Below, piece after piece: positions 1 through 11,800 of a stretch of 64,000 bases of DNA. A program made the position numbers and the translations under genes. A model generated the notes under the pieces. The model saw nothing but the letters and a program-made list of their open reading frames with translations, did not search any database and was not told the DNA's origin. Within the stretch, counting starts at the first letter, position 1; the number at the start of each line of letters is the position of its first letter. Origin of the DNA: Lanius collurio (taxonomy: Eukaryota; Chordata; Aves; Passeriformes; Laniidae); assembly GCA_020086605.1 (NCBI GenBank), contig JACBWW010000047.1:1270414-1334413 (forward strand). Direction: 5' to 3'.

Positions 1-960
1 TGCTGTTGTGCACAGGCATTTTTCCCACTTGTGCAGCCCAGAACTGGTGAACTCTTGCAGACTGACTTTTCCTTAGACAAATCAGATCACAAAAATATTT
101 TTCTGGTGGTTACAGGATGCTATTATTTTCATTCTTTGGGTCAAAGCTGTAGAGAAATAGGTCCACATCACCACCATGAGTTTGAAAGATGGTTGGATGG
201 CAGCTAAAAGCCAAAAGGGCCCCAGAGCCATGAGCTTTTGTCAGCCCTAGTCCCACACACTGTTGCAATCTAAAAATGCTTTTGGGTCACCAGCATTAAA
301 TAATTTTCTTAATCTTCGTCATGTCTTCTTTCTGCTAATTTTACTTTCTCTGTCTGACGTGGGCTCTAAGATCTTCAGTGCAAAGAGAGCATCTTTTATC
401 TCTCTTGAGTGTCATGCAAACTTAGGGTGGTACATAAATATTTAATAATAATATTAGTAATGAAGATTAGAGTCCTGGAGGAACATGTCTTCTTCCTTGC
501 AGATGCAGAACACATAGTGGGAATTTGTGTACTCTTTCATTTCCCTGGGGAGAATTTCTCTGCTCACTCATTTTCCAGTCGCCTCTGTCATCACCTTGGA
601 TAAGGCTATTGGGGCACACCACTCTTGACTGGGAACAACTTAATTAGAATTAGGCAAATAACTGCTTTTTCCCCTGAGACTTTGAAAGAAACTCCCCTAA
701 AATACAAGTTTTCTCATTTTCATGTTAGAATAATGGAAACCTGGGGGGAAAATTGTCCAGAGGTGCCCAGAAAAGGGACATATGTAATGCTGGAGGTGGC
801 TGATCTGTGCTCCCTGACAGCAGCTGAGGGGCTTCAAGGTGCTCAAGGTGGGGCAACATCAGAGGAGTCAGGCTGCAAAGAGCTCTGGCTGTCCCTAGCA
901 CCCTGCTCATTGGCCCTTCTTACTTCTTCTTTTCAGTAGCCTAAATAGTTTTTAAAATAG
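1..960. other. Non-genic, AT-leaning sequence
   Basis: No coding gene is recognised. Short open frames on both strands encode nothing resembling a known domain. A TTAATTAG-like homeodomain core lies near 640-650. The sequence is unique-looking, with no transposon recognised. Confidence 0.6.
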
Positions 961-1560
961 TTTGGCTATATAACTAGATTCACTTTTTAGGAGGGTTTAT
1001 ACTGTATCTTACTTAAATTTTCTAATGATTTTGGCCAATAGCGATTAATTTAAAATAATTAAGACAAATATACACATTAAATTGCCAAGCACTACATTTT
1101 TCTCATTCATTTATGACTTAATAGACTTTAGTGTATGTGTTCAGCCTTTACTAATTGCACAGTTGACAATTCTTTATGACTTTGAGGGGTTCAACATTTT
1201 CTATCTTTACTGGCTGCATCCTCTTAGCATAATCATAGTCTTAATTTTGTTTAACTTATGCTAAAGCAAAATATGAATCTAAACCACAGGAGGCAAATAA
1301 AACACGTCATTGTACAGTTCACTACATTTTATAAAACCATTTTACAACATGAACCATCCACTCGTTCTGTTCAATAGAGTAAATGGGATCTAACCATGCT
1401 TTAAGGACTGTGCTCATCTTTAAACTGATTAGTTTCTCTCCTTATTACAAAAAGCAGGCGTTTATACCAGGTCTAACGTCTAATTTTATATACAATTAAA
1501 TGGGTAATCCTTGTTGCCTCCACCATAATCATTTAATCATTGTTATTTACCTTGAGGCTT
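961..1560. other. AT-rich block, possible conserved non-coding element
   Basis: Strongly AT-rich with frequent stops in all frames. A CCAAT box followed by GATTAATTTAAAATAATTAAG lies at about 1035-1061, and TTAAT or TAAT cores recur to about 1505. The composition resembles homeodomain-bound vertebrate enhancers. Conservation is inferred, not measured. Confidence 0.3.
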
Positions 1561-2290
1561 TTTGTGTAGGATCAGAGACCCATTTCTCCCCTTGCTCTGT
1601 GGTGTGGGACAAAGGAGACCCTTTTGGTCCTGGTTGCCGCAGGTAGAATGGATGGAGGTGCACACAAGGGTCAAGCTCACGGCCTGGAGTCAGTGGGAGA
1701 TCAAGGAAGATGGAGCCTCGTGCCTGGTGCTGGTTGGGCAGCAGGGATGGGGTGGGAAGGTGGAGGCAGGGATTGGTGTCAGCAGGGTCATCGGAGGGGC
1801 AGGGGCAGAGCAGTGCTGCAAGCTGTGCCCACTCCCCTCTGTGACACATTTGGGGTTCCCAGTCAAAGGCAGCGAAGCAGGGTTGGGATGCTCATGGGGC
1901 AGCTCTGGAGATGGGTCTGGTGGGGATAAACACTTCAGGGACTGCTGTGAGGATGCAGCACTATAGTCAGAGGCCGGAGCATTCTCCTGCCCGGGGCACC
2001 TACACGGCGATGCATCTTCCCTGCTCTGCACCGGCAGCGGGAAAAGCAAACGGTGCCTTGACCAAAGGTTAATGCTTAAAAAAATCCCCCAGGGCAGGGA
2101 GGAGGCAGCCGGGGCTGGCAGCAGCTCAGCAGCCAGGGGCTGAATGTCGGCCGGGAGCCCATTTGCTCATAGCAGCGCCTGGTTAAACCCCCAGCCTGCA
2201 CATGGCTTTAACCAAGTGCAGCGCAGCGATGTGAGCGAGGGTCTGCCTTTGGCATGAGGGCTCTGCTCGGCCCCGCGATGAGGAGAGGAA
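1561..2290. other. GC-rich non-genic stretch
   Basis: Four overlapping open frames on both strands (about 1547-2049) reflect low stop density in GC-rich DNA. None resembles a known protein. CpG dinucleotides cluster mildly at 2110-2285, too sparse to call a promoter island. No splice-bounded frame stands out. Confidence 0.55.
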
Positions 2291-2338
2291 GGCTGAGATT
2301 TGCACTGGCAAACAGGCTTCCTTCTCTATTGTTTACTC

Positions 2339-2356
2339 TTTTTTTTTTTTTTTTTT
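2339..2356. repeat. Poly(T) tract, 18 bases
   Basis: An uninterrupted run of T at the boundary between GC-rich and AT-rich sequence. No flanking target-site duplication was noticed, so a retroposon tail is not claimed. Confidence 0.9.
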
Positions 2357-3128
2357 CCTTTTTAAAATCGTGTTTAACACTTGTACAATTTGGTGAAATT
2401 ACAAGCCCGCGAGGACAGGGGGAGAAGCCAGTCTGTTTAAAAAATAAAAAGAGGACATGATTACTTTGCTGAAGCTGTACTTTCTATTTTCTCTTCCAAA
2501 AGAGACAAAGGGAATAAATACTTAAAACCCAGTGGTGACGACAGTGAAGCAATCATGCAGTCGCTGGATACCTTTGTCTCAGGGAGGCATGTAGTCATTT
2601 TTACATGTCTGCCACTGGGTGTCAAACCTTTCTTTTCTTCCCCTTTCCATTTTGGATGGCCAAACTGATTATCTAAAATAGAAAATTAGCACACAATGGC
2701 TTTACTCTGTGATACCCCTTATGCAACTAATGGGCAAAGCTTGTTAATTGGTTGTAAATGCCAGCAGGTTGCCAAGATAATACTTCAGAAATAAGCGGGT
2801 ATTCTGATAATTACAGCAATCTTCATCTATAAAAGCTTAAGTAGATGAAGTACTGGCTGGCTTAAAACCAAGATTTATCCCGCTGCACTCGCATTAAAAG
2901 AAAAAATAAGATGAAAACAATAATGTAGCAAAACAATTATATAGCAGGAAGCGTTGTAGGTTTTAGAGATTGTGAAAACTCAGAAAGTAAAACAGTGCTG
3001 TAATAACCAGTTATGGAAAAATAGGCCATTTACATTTGTGTATAATTAAATAGTAGGCTATGCAATTTCACTTTTTAAAGTAAACTGCCTTTTCCTTTTT
3101 TTATAGGGCAACGTAGCCATAATTGCTG

Positions 3129-3144
3129 CATTAAAGCTTTAATG
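3129..3144. other. Perfect 16-bp palindrome CATTAAAGCTTTAATG
   Basis: The sequence is self-complementary over all 16 bases. GCTGC and GCAGC sit as outer inverted flanks (3125-3129 and about 3154-3159). The palindrome lies inside an AT-rich candidate regulatory block and could be a dimeric homeodomain site (two ATTAAA halves). Function is inferred. Confidence 0.7.
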
Positions 3145-3620
3145 AAAGAAAAAAGCAGCAGATCAAGATGACATGTAACATCCACATTTGTACTGTGGTG
3201 TTCTGCTTGTTTAGTAATGGGAAGCAACTGAGGAGATTAAAATTGCAGAATTCTTCTTAGTTTTTTTCCCCGAAAATTGCTATAGGAAGATCATTCAAAG
3301 TCTAAAGTACATACAATTTATTTTTCTACCTTCAATCCACAAGGATTTAATGACTTTCCTAAATCTCAGAGTGTCTGAAGAAATACTTTCTTGCAAAAAG
3401 GGAGATATTATTTCAGCTCATCAAAATTATCAAAAGTAAGCGTCTCAAACTTGAAGTGTAGAGGTCTCACCTCATGTTTTAGACTATTACTGCAAATACC
3501 GAACACTATTTTTTAACTCAGGACTGCTTTTCAGCTTTCCTGTTGGAATGATCAACAGGTTGATATATCATCTTGTTATTTGTCATTTTGAGATTTTTTT
3601 TTTAATATGTTACAAACAAA

Positions 3621-4690
3621 TTGCAAAGTGCGGTAAAGCCAGGCTCAGCTGTGTTAAAGCTCCAAAATATGGGTGCGAGATTTCAACCCAAATTTTTGTG
3701 TATGATAGACTAAAACAGAGTTGATATTGGGGCAGGAGAAAGCATTTTTTTCCCCTAATGACCTTGGATGCATCTCATAGGCTGATTTTAATCCTACGAC
3801 TGAGGGCATGTTTTGGCAAATTTTGGCACATTTTGTCAGGAGTGGCTCAGAGACAGAGGAGTGCAGGGCAGTCCTGAGGGGCTGCTTTGCTTGGGCCTTG
3901 GGGGAAAAGGCAATGTCAGAGTGGGATACCCTTTCTGCTGGGTGTCTGGGTGTCTGTGTTGTTGGCTTGCAGGTAACAGGGGTCTGCCCTTGGGTAGTGC
4001 TGCTCTGCTGGAGCATTGGCCCTTCCCCTCTGACTCCACTGCAGCAGGGTCAGACCATGCAGAGGCACAGGGGCTGCAGAGAGCCCTTTCCTGGTGGCTG
4101 AATGCATGTGCCAGGCATGGTCTGGGGTGCAAGGCCCTGGCACAAGAGCAGATCCCACTGGATTTTTCCAGACGTGGGAAATAGGCTATAACATGCCCTC
4201 CAGTAGGATCAGCCTGGTGGAACAGTGGTGGATGTGCTGGAAACAAAGCACATCATGCTGTGGAAAGTTAGATTTGCATGCATGCATTGTGTCATGGTAG
4301 TGAGCTTATCAAATATTTGATGGAGATGTCTTTCTTGTGTATGATCATGCAACATTCACTCAAAATTTTTCTCACACATTATCCATTAAAAAAAAAAAGA
4401 GCCCACTGCACAACTGGGGATAGCTTGCTGTGCCAACAAACCCCTTACATTTTGGCAGATAAAGAAGTGCACCATGTCACCTAAACTCTCCAGGGAAAGA
4501 AGATCTGAGAGCACAGGGGCTGCCAGGGGAGTGGGGTGCAAGGCCAGCCCTGCTGCCTGCCAGCCACAGGCACTGCACACATAATGGACTTTCCTAGTTA
4601 GTACATAATATATGGCACTTGTCCGAAGTGTGGCTGCAGGAGCCAGCGGAGGAAGAAATAACTTGACGAGATCCTTTAATGGATCTCTCT
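3621..4690. other. Mixed-composition non-genic stretch
   Basis: Overlapping open frames on both strands between about 3650 and 4480 give no recognisable product. An A11-12 run lies at about 4387. Nothing else was found. Confidence 0.55.
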
Positions 4691-4900
4691 CCCTTGTCTT
4701 CCAGGAACAAAATAAATAGGAGACTTTTTCAACTGGCGTGTATTTCCATTTATGCTTTAAAAATTCATGAGCATAGGTTTCATATGATGGTGTAGTTACT
4801 ATGGTAATTGTTTATTAATCTGGAGGAGCTTGGTAATTACCACAGTACAGTTTATATAACTCAAACTCAGAGTTAAAGTGCGGTTATGATTTCTTTACAC
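4691..4900. promoter_or_regulatory. Candidate enhancer-like element with paired homeodomain sites
   Basis: An AT-rich segment containing TGGTAATT at 4802-4809, TTTATTAATC at 4811-4820 and the perfect 12-bp palindrome TGGTAATTACCA at 4831-4842. TAATTA is the classical homeodomain core, and the repeated TGGTAATT on either side of a short spacer suggests cooperative binding. The site arrangement is seen directly; the enhancer role is inferred. Confidence 0.35.
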
Positions 4901-5580
4901 ATCCATCTTTTAGACACTTTTTTCAACTTTAAAAAAAAAAATTATTTAACAGAATATGCATTTTCCCCTCTCAGTTCTACTTTTATCCAAGTGCATACAT
5001 TTCTGGAAGAGCAGAGAGAGTGCAAAAATGATAGAGAAAAGCTTGCTTGGAGTTGGCAGGCCAGGACAGCCAGGAAAAAATGTGCAGAGTTATGTTGCAA
5101 GTGGATATTTTTTTAATTAAAAAAAAAAAAGTCTTTCTCTTTTCCCTGGAGGATGGCTCATTTGTGGGAGGGCAGCAAGGGCCAGAAGAAAGAAATTGAT
5201 AAATTGGGGATGTTGCAGGAGCCCATGTGTCCAGCCTGGGACCGTCCCTCCAGCTGAGCATGAGGCTGAGGGATGTGGGACTGTGGGAGGACGTGTGTGC
5301 ATTGTCCTGCAGCTCTGGTGTTTGTGTGTTGCAGAGGCACACAAGAAGAAAACCACACGTGCTGGACTGAGGATGAATGGCTGGCTAGCTTTGGCATCTG
5401 GGTTTTTTCAGTGTTGTGTGTGGTTTTGCTAATGGACAAGGCATGAGTGGAGAGGTGCTTGCCAGTTAAACCATGGCCCTCCAGAAACTCCTGTTGCCAG
5501 CTCTCCTCAGCCCTGACAGTATCCCAGGGGCATGTACTTGCCTTTCCTCGAGAAATTTAATGTAAAAAGTCAGTTTATTC
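4901..5580. other. Non-genic stretch with short A-runs
   Basis: Contains A-runs at about 4932 and 5120. Open frames on both strands (4983-5439) overlap each other in several frames and match nothing known. Confidence 0.55.
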
Positions 5581-6180
5581 ATTCAATTTTTTTTTTTTCA
5601 GAGGAGCACCACTAATGGTATCACTGTAGTGATGCGCTCCAGAAACCCAATGTCTTAGAAAACCATGTGAATGTTTGTCAGAGAATTTTTTTTCATTTAT
5701 CTGAAAGCTCCTTTCTCCTAGAGAGTGAAAAATTTTGCCCGCTGTGAATTTTGTTCCTCTGGTGATTCTAGCTGAGAGACAATTAATGAGTGTCAGCTCA
5801 TTCTGTGATACCCACAAGCCAGGAGCAGCCCTGTTGGTGGGTGACCCCTCCTCACCCATCCCTGCTCTCTCCTGCTGGCTTGTGCGGCTGGCGGGCTGGA
5901 GAAACTCCCTGGTCGGCCTGGCTTCATTGCTGAGAGATTCACATTATTTATATGGAAAAAGTGCAGGATGCCATCTCCTCGCTCGCTCTGCCTGCATAAA
6001 TTGCGCGTGTTTATTATTCATCGTAACACAGCACATTCTCTGTTTCTGTGTCACTTGTCACTAATCACTTATGCATCTGATGTGCGGATCCAGAGCAGGT
6101 TCTTAAGCATTCTTGGCTTCAAAACATAAGATATGCATGGGTAAGAGTTTATCCCACCCCCAAAATAACAACTTTGATAC
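5581..6180. other. Candidate conserved non-coding element
   Basis: The segment at 5930-6080 has dense, non-repetitive AT-rich text with TTATTATTCAT, GCATAAATTGCG and CACTAATCACTTATGCAT (octamer-like) motifs. It has no transposon similarity and differs from the GC-richer flanks. It is typical of a developmental enhancer in style; conservation was not tested. A T-run sits at 5587-5598. Confidence 0.35.
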
Positions 6181-7400
6181 ATTTTCAAAAGGGAAAGTGC
6201 ATATGTTACAGTACTCAGGAGCAGCAATAACCAAACTAGCTGAGAAGTGACACGGACTTGGGTTATTTTCTTGTTGCTTTCTTTTTTCTTTTTTTTTTGG
6301 TTTCTCTTTAGTATTTCATGAAAGTGTGTAAAAATCTTAACATTTGAATGCCACACGCTTCGTTCTGCCTGCGAGATAAAGGACATTTCTCTAAAAGAAA
6401 CATACGCTCCTTGTTCCTTGTTTTGATTCCCCGTACAGCTTGTCACAATGCATTTACATTTTGCCCATACATTTGGATTTGCAACCCGAGCTGTGCTTTT
6501 GAGGAAGGGATGCAAACTCTTTTCTTTGACTTTTGGGTGTCAGTTGGGCACTGACTGGAGCTGGGCAGGTGTGGAGGGTGCAGGCTGCACGCACCCCCCT
6601 TGCAGCTTCCATTGCTACCCATGGCCCCAGGGGCTCCTTTGTGAGGGGCTGCTGGCTGCGTTGGCCATCAGCTGGGGAAGGGCTCTTTCCTGGCACTTTT
6701 CTCTGCTGTTGCACCTCACTCCCTTCCCAGCCCACCTCCCAACCCATGGAAGCCAATTGCCAAACCTCAGTGGCCGGCAGCACTGTGTCTACCCCACCTT
6801 TTCCTGGCATATTTCTTCCTCCTGTCTCTTGTAGACTCTGGGAAATGCCAAAAATTCCCTTTTCCTTGTCTGGATCTGCACTAGGGAGCACTGTGGAAAT
6901 GCTGGCAACCCTGGGAACCTTGTGTTTAAGACAATGCCATGTTTTTCCCCTTCTCATGGTGCCAGATGAGCAGCACTAACAGTGTGAGGCTGGGAACAGA
7001 GAGAGACTCCAGCCTCAGCGGGGATAACACAGGCACAGAGTCTTCTGGAGTTTGGGTAGTGCTGTGATTACTGGTCATTCAGCTGGGCAGCTGCCATCTC
7101 TAAAGCTGAAAATGTGGAAAACATTCTTTCATTTTCCAGTAGTTGACATGATTGCTCTGTAACTCTGCAAACCTTGTGAGCACAGCCAGTGCTGGGTCCA
7201 CCTACAGGTCTCCTCATGAGCTCCTACATCAGACCCCTGCAAGAAATGATGGCTAAGCCCTATCTCCACTGGTCTGTGGCTCACCTGCTAACCTGCAGTA
7301 GAAAAATCTGTGATATTGGCCTGGCCTTGTGGGAGGGCAATGTGCAGAGCAACTGCCAGAAGAGCCACGTGAGTTAACCTATATTTAATTTAATTTCCTG
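6181..7400. other. Non-genic stretch
   Basis: A 148-codon minus-strand open frame (6069-6515) and several GC-rich frames (6448-6979) overlap others on the opposite strand and show no domain. A pyrimidine-rich tract lies at 6270-6310. No gene is supported. Confidence 0.55.
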
Positions 7401-7462
7401 GAATCATAGAATGGTTTGGGTTGGAAGAGATCTTAAAGATCATGTAGTTCCAGCCTCCCTGA
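7401..7462 (-). mobile_element. CR1 LINE fragment, 3' end
   Basis: Starts GAATCATAGAATGGTTTGGG and continues through the AAAGATCATGTAGTTCCAGCC portion, which is the reverse complement of the avian CR1 3' terminus. The CATAGAAT octamer is the degenerate terminal microsatellite of CR1. The fragment is 5'-truncated after about 62 bp, as is typical for CR1 insertions. It carries no coding capacity. Confidence 0.85.
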
Positions 7463-9162
7463 CTTACTTTTTTTTGCACCAAGCATCAGCAGAGCTGATT
7501 ATGTACAGTCGAAATACTGAAGAAATCACAAATCTGGTCAAATTGTCTGATGTGAATGTTTTCTCCTTCAAGGCTGCTGAAATTGAAGCCTGCTTACTGA
7601 CCAGTGCAGCTGGAAACAGGAGTTTCATCCAAGGAGAAAGATAATTTTAATTGTTCCCTGTTCTGCTGATATCTGATGGGAACAGTCTTACCTAAAGACT
7701 TTCAATTGCAAGTCCTCCTTGACTGTGAAGTCAGCCCTGTGATAACACCAGAGAGGCAGCTTGAAATTAGGATACAGAAAACTGATGCCAAAAATATGTC
7801 AGCTTGGAAGGTCATTAAGAATTATCCATTTGTGCATGTTCACATGCCAACAGTACCTTAAGTGATTACCTTAGAGGAATGGATTTGTCTAATCAACATA
7901 TGAATTAACAATATAAAATTCTGATTGATAAATCCAATAAGAATTTACAATTTCCCAATGAATCTAACTGGAATGGAGTTTCACTGGATGTGAATGTGAG
8001 AGGAGCTGTTGGTGTTCTTTGCTAAAAATGACTCTTGGTGGTATTTTTCCACTTTATGACACCACAGTTGTAGGTGACTGATCTAAAAACCAGCCTGCCT
8101 GTACCTCAGGCAGGGACACGTTGTTCCAAAGATCTTGGCTCATCATTTCCAGTAGTTATTTTTTAAACCTCCCCACCTACACCTTTATTGATCTTTTGGA
8201 ATTTTTTTAAGCTCAGCTAAGAAATTAACCTAGACTGGTATTGGCAGACAAATGATGTGGTCTAAATGTAATAGTTGGTAGAATCCTGGTTAAGTATTTT
8301 TACATTTAAGCACTTAGATAAAAACGGCTGATATTTAACTCTGCTTTTCTCCATGGATATAGCTCAGGAGGGAGTTTTGATTTTTATTTCTGAAAGATAG
8401 ATTACATTAATATTTTCCTGAGTTGTGGATTATATGTCCTTCACAAAATGTTTTTAAAGTCTAGAAGAGCAAAAGGTTTAGGTTTAAAAAATATCTGGTA
8501 CAGCTGGGCATTTTTTTTCCTTATAAATCTCTACTTTTGTAGCATCTAGGATCAGTGCAATCCACACACTGTTTTTTAAAATAAGCCCTAATTGGCAAAT
8601 ATATTTCATTTGACATTTACAATACACTTTTCATGATTCCTTGCTCCATCTTTACCTTTTTGGCTTGTGTCTTTTTAGGTTTGGGGCATTTGTAGTGAGC
8701 ACCAGCTCTACAAAATGCTGTTAAAGCTGCTGCTAAGTCTAGCTCTTGTCAAACTGCAGGTTAAAGACCCAGATAATAAGAAAGCACTAAAAGAGTTGTT
8801 ACATTTCATTACTCTGTGTCATTAATGTCTTCTTATGCGCTAATGAAACAAAGTTAGGTCATAAATGTCTTTGAAATGTAAGATTATTGAGGGTTTCTTT
8901 GACTTCTGGCTGTTGTAGTGCCCTGTGTACCATTTCTTTTGCAAACTAAAAATTGCCATAGTAAAATCTACTGTTTCATTGAGGTGGAAATTTCAAAGAA
9001 TGCTTAATTTCAATTCTTCTACTAAAATGGTTTGGGTAATCATGAAATGGGTAACATCAGTTGCCAAAACCCTGTACATCATTTGACCAGGCAGAAATGG
9101 TGCTGATCTGGGCCTCTCCAGTGTATTCCTGGCTGTGGGGAATGCCATGAGGGCATCCAAGG
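7463..9162. other. AT-leaning non-genic stretch
   Basis: Sequence next to the CR1 fragment. Two small adjacent frames in different phases (to 7644 and 7676-7861) encode unrecognised peptides and could be chance. An 8-bp hairpin lies at 8094-8114. The interval 8200-9000 is AT-rich with no long frame. Confidence 0.5.
8094..8114. other. Short perfect hairpin, 8-bp stem
   Basis: CCTGCCTG (8094-8101) pairs exactly with CAGGCAGG (8107-8114) across the loop TACCT. No T-tract or gene context gives it a role. Confidence 0.6.

Positions 9163-9205
<43 letters not shown>
9163..9205. repeat. (CA)n microsatellite
   Basis: About 20 CA units with a single CG interruption near the start (9166). It is likely length-polymorphic. 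The long open frames crossing it are repeat artefacts that encode Cys-Val runs on the minus strand. Confidence 0.97.
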
Positions 9206-9207
<2 letters not shown>

Positions 9208-9570
9208 TGAGAAGCACCTTTATTTGTTGGTAACATTACAGGATGTCCCAGGAGGCTCCCAGGTCCAGAGTCACAGCCCTCCCTTCTGTTTTCTTTTTTC
9301 CTATACCTAGCAGCTGTCAATTCGATTTTTTTTTCACCTTTTTTTTTTGTCCCAGATCTGTGGCACTTTCTGTGTAATTTATGGCATGTAACTTTCAGTG
9401 AGAAAAACCCCTAAATGTAAAAATCATGGTAAGAACATGAAGGTAAAAGCACTTGCTTGCTGCTGTAACTGGAAAACAGTGCACTAAGAATCAGTGTACA
9501 CTGAAATGATGTCTTTGTGCCTATGGACATTATGGATAACACAGCAGCCAAGCTGCATCGTACAGCAGGC
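9206..9570. other. Non-genic, T-rich patches
   Basis: T-runs at about 9328-9349. No gene or transposon was recognised. Confidence 0.55.
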
Positions 9571-9810
9571 TTCCCAACGGGGAGGGGAGGGGAAGGCAGC
9601 CCGTCAGAACTGCCCCATGCCAGCCCTCTCCCTGGCAAGGTGAAGGTGCGGAACACACCGTGTGAGCCCCGGAAGGCAGGAGCGTGGCTGTGCCGCGCTG
9701 GGCGCTGCAGTGGCGCGGCTCCCTCGCCCGAGAAGGGAGCGGGGGGCGGCTGCTCGGGGCTGCAGCCCTGCGCCGCACAACGTCCCGGGAAGCGGCGCAG
9801 AGAAGCATGA
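9571..9810. other. Small CpG-rich segment
   Basis: GC-rich with clustered CpGs (GGCGCGGC, CTCGCCCG, GGGGCGGC, CTGCGCCGC between 9700 and 9800) and a GGGGAGGGGAGGGG stretch near 9577. Five overlapping frames on both strands arise from low stop density. It could be a small orphan CpG island or enhancer-associated CpG cluster. No TATA box or transcript evidence was seen. Confidence 0.4.
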
Positions 9811-10240
9811 CACAAGCCTTGAAACATTTAGGGAGGGGGCATGTTATTTTAATATCCTTTTTTGTGCTTAATAGAAAAGGGGTTTGTGGTTAATTCTTTA
9901 TTATCTCCGACAGCAGTTCTCGCTTCGGCTCCTCTTTCTTTAACTGCCAAGCTAGCATTTTCCTTTTTTATTGCTCCTTTCTTCGAGGTTTGCTTTGGAA
10001 TTGTGCCAGTTATCATTTCCCATTAGGGCAAATATTGCATCAAACTCATGATTAGGGATTTGAGGGCTTGGGAATATCATTCTCTAACATTTGTCTTTCA
10101 TTTTCTAAGTATTTTTCTCTCTCTTTGTACACACACATATGCGCACATGCCTGCATGTCTGTGGATATACATATGTGTATATATATTTATAGAGAAGAAG
10201 AAAGAGTGTGCTGCATGTGTCTGATTACATGGGTAGGTTT
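9811..10240. other. Candidate conserved non-coding element plus TA/CA-rich tail
   Basis: 9900-10080 is unique AT-rich text with TTATCATTTCCCATTAG and ATGATTAGGGATTTG motifs. 10130-10200 is an alternating purine-pyrimidine patch (CA, TATA). The regulatory role is inferred from composition. Confidence 0.3.
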
Positions 10241-11164
10241 ACATGTGTGCCTGTGTCTATTTGCATGTAAAGTTTAAACCTCGTCTCCTAGACAAAGGAA
10301 AAGGGAAGAGATTTCTCCTCGTGTGCAGTTTCAGAGGACTCAGAAGGTTAATAAAGGAGAAGAATAACAGATTTGTTTGTATGTTTTGGGTTAAATACTT
10401 CAGTTTTGCAGAGAAGGAAGGTGTTAAGAACACACACAGCGAGCGTGGAGATGAAGCCACTGCTAGGGAGCTGCAATCAGTTTTACCGACCCTACAAAAC
10501 TGGGGAACAACACTGCCTATTTTTGAGTGTGCCTTTTATGGAACCCTTTCTATTACCTTTACCTGTACATATATAGTCCCTTCATGTCTAGCACATCCCT
10601 TGAATAAAGTGACAAAAAATATTACATTTCTAGAAATGAACTATTCTGCTGTATGAACATATGCTGCACCAACTATATTGAAGAACTATATAGATACTTG
10701 GGCTCTAATTTGGACATCCTGAATTGCTCATTAAAGGTGCCCATTTCTGTTGGTTAAAGGTGGCCTAAATGTCCTGAGGCAGACAAGAGACTGTGCTGGG
10801 CATGTGCAAGGATTAGGCTTCAAGGCGTCTGGGTACTGGCTTAATCTACCTCTTCCCTTGCTTACCTCCCAACGTTTAGGCACTTCTGAGATATTCCAAA
10901 ATCTTTCCAGCTGCCACCTATTTCTGATGCTGGCTCACAAAACTCAACACCAGCTTTCAGTGCCTAATTTTAGGAGGATTTTTCCAGAATGTATTTTTTT
11001 TCCTGGTAAAACTTTGCTTACACCTGGCCTGAGGGAAGGCAGGTTACAGGTGGTTCCCCCCACCAGGTGCCCTTGTGGGAATGGGAATTGTGGTGGGGTC
11101 TGGGGTCCCCCCCCCGCCCTCCTGACTCCCCCCTTCCCAAAAAAGGGTTCCCGAGAGCCAGGCA
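10241..11164. other. Non-genic stretch
   Basis: A 137-codon open frame (10243-10656) has no recognisable domain. A C-run lies at about 11107. The 20-base segment at 11035-11054 recurs with one mismatch at 16515-16534. No gene is supported. Confidence 0.5.
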
Positions 11165-11250
11165 CCATCCTACTTCACACCCGGCAAATCACTTAACCTC
11201 TCAGCACGTTGGCTTTCGCAGCTGTTAACACGGGGAATGGTTTTATTTTG
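11165..11250 (+). mobile_element. Ancient MIR-type SINE remnant
   Basis: GGCAAATCACTTAACCTCTC at 11183-11202 matches the MIR core/3' region (GGCAAGTCACTTAACCTCTC) at 19 of 20 bases. Diverged but alignable text follows (CAGCTGTTAACACGGGGAA, compared with CATCTGTAAAATGGGG). MIR predates amniotes and survives in birds only as rare fragments. Preservation of this core suggests constraint. The family assignment is from memory of the consensus. Confidence 0.6.
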
Positions 11251-11800
11251 CCTCCTCTCGTAAAGAGCATTGCGGCTCCGATCGACCCGAGGCCAAGCAT
11301 TATTTCCACTTACAGATAAGTTGGATTTTGGCAGCCGGTGAGAGAGAAGCAAGCACATTCATCTGGGTAAAATCCCCTGGCTGGAGAAATAGCCAACGGG
11401 GAAGTTTTATAAGGCAGGCACAAAGCAATATCAGCAATATCCAGAGCAAATCTTGTATCAGGGTTGTCATTTTTGCTCCGACCTGGCAGTGGTCGGCTGG
11501 GGAATTGGGGGGTCTGTGAGGAGACGAGGCGAGCAGCAGAGCGGTGATGGCCAGCTCAGCTGGGGTGCTGCTGACACTCACAGCACCAGACAGGTTCCTA
11601 AATACATATATTTCCAGGCAGCCAGTTTGCCTCCAAAAAATTTATTCGTCAAGGCTTGTTCCCATCTGCCAAAAGAAAACATGTCATTTATAAAAAACCC
11701 CGAAAACCTAACACTGACAGACAGGAGTGCGTTGTTGAGCTACAGCCCTCTGCTTTTACCTGAGCCAAGCGTGTGGGGAGACAGCCCTGTCACCCACATG
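11251..11800. other. Non-genic stretch
   Basis: CpG sites are scattered at 11260-11300. Short frames on both strands are unrecognised. Confidence 0.55.

Larger units (their letters stand above)
2291..3620. other. AT-rich block, candidate conserved non-coding cluster
   Basis: About 1.3 kb of AT-rich sequence without long open frames. It includes TTAATTGG near 2745, dispersed GATAAT-type motifs (2776-2820), ATAATTAAATAG near 3042 and a 16-bp palindrome at 3129-3144. It looks like a cluster of distal regulatory elements, as inferred from composition and motif density. No transposon was recognised. Confidence 0.35.

Noticed and set aside
7463..7861. Two adjacent small frames that might be a frameshifted pseudogene
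   Set aside because: No recognisable homology in either peptide, and the first includes CR1 sequence.
8993..9320. Minus-strand frames with Cys-Val repeats
   Set aside because: Produced by translation of the (CA)n microsatellite.
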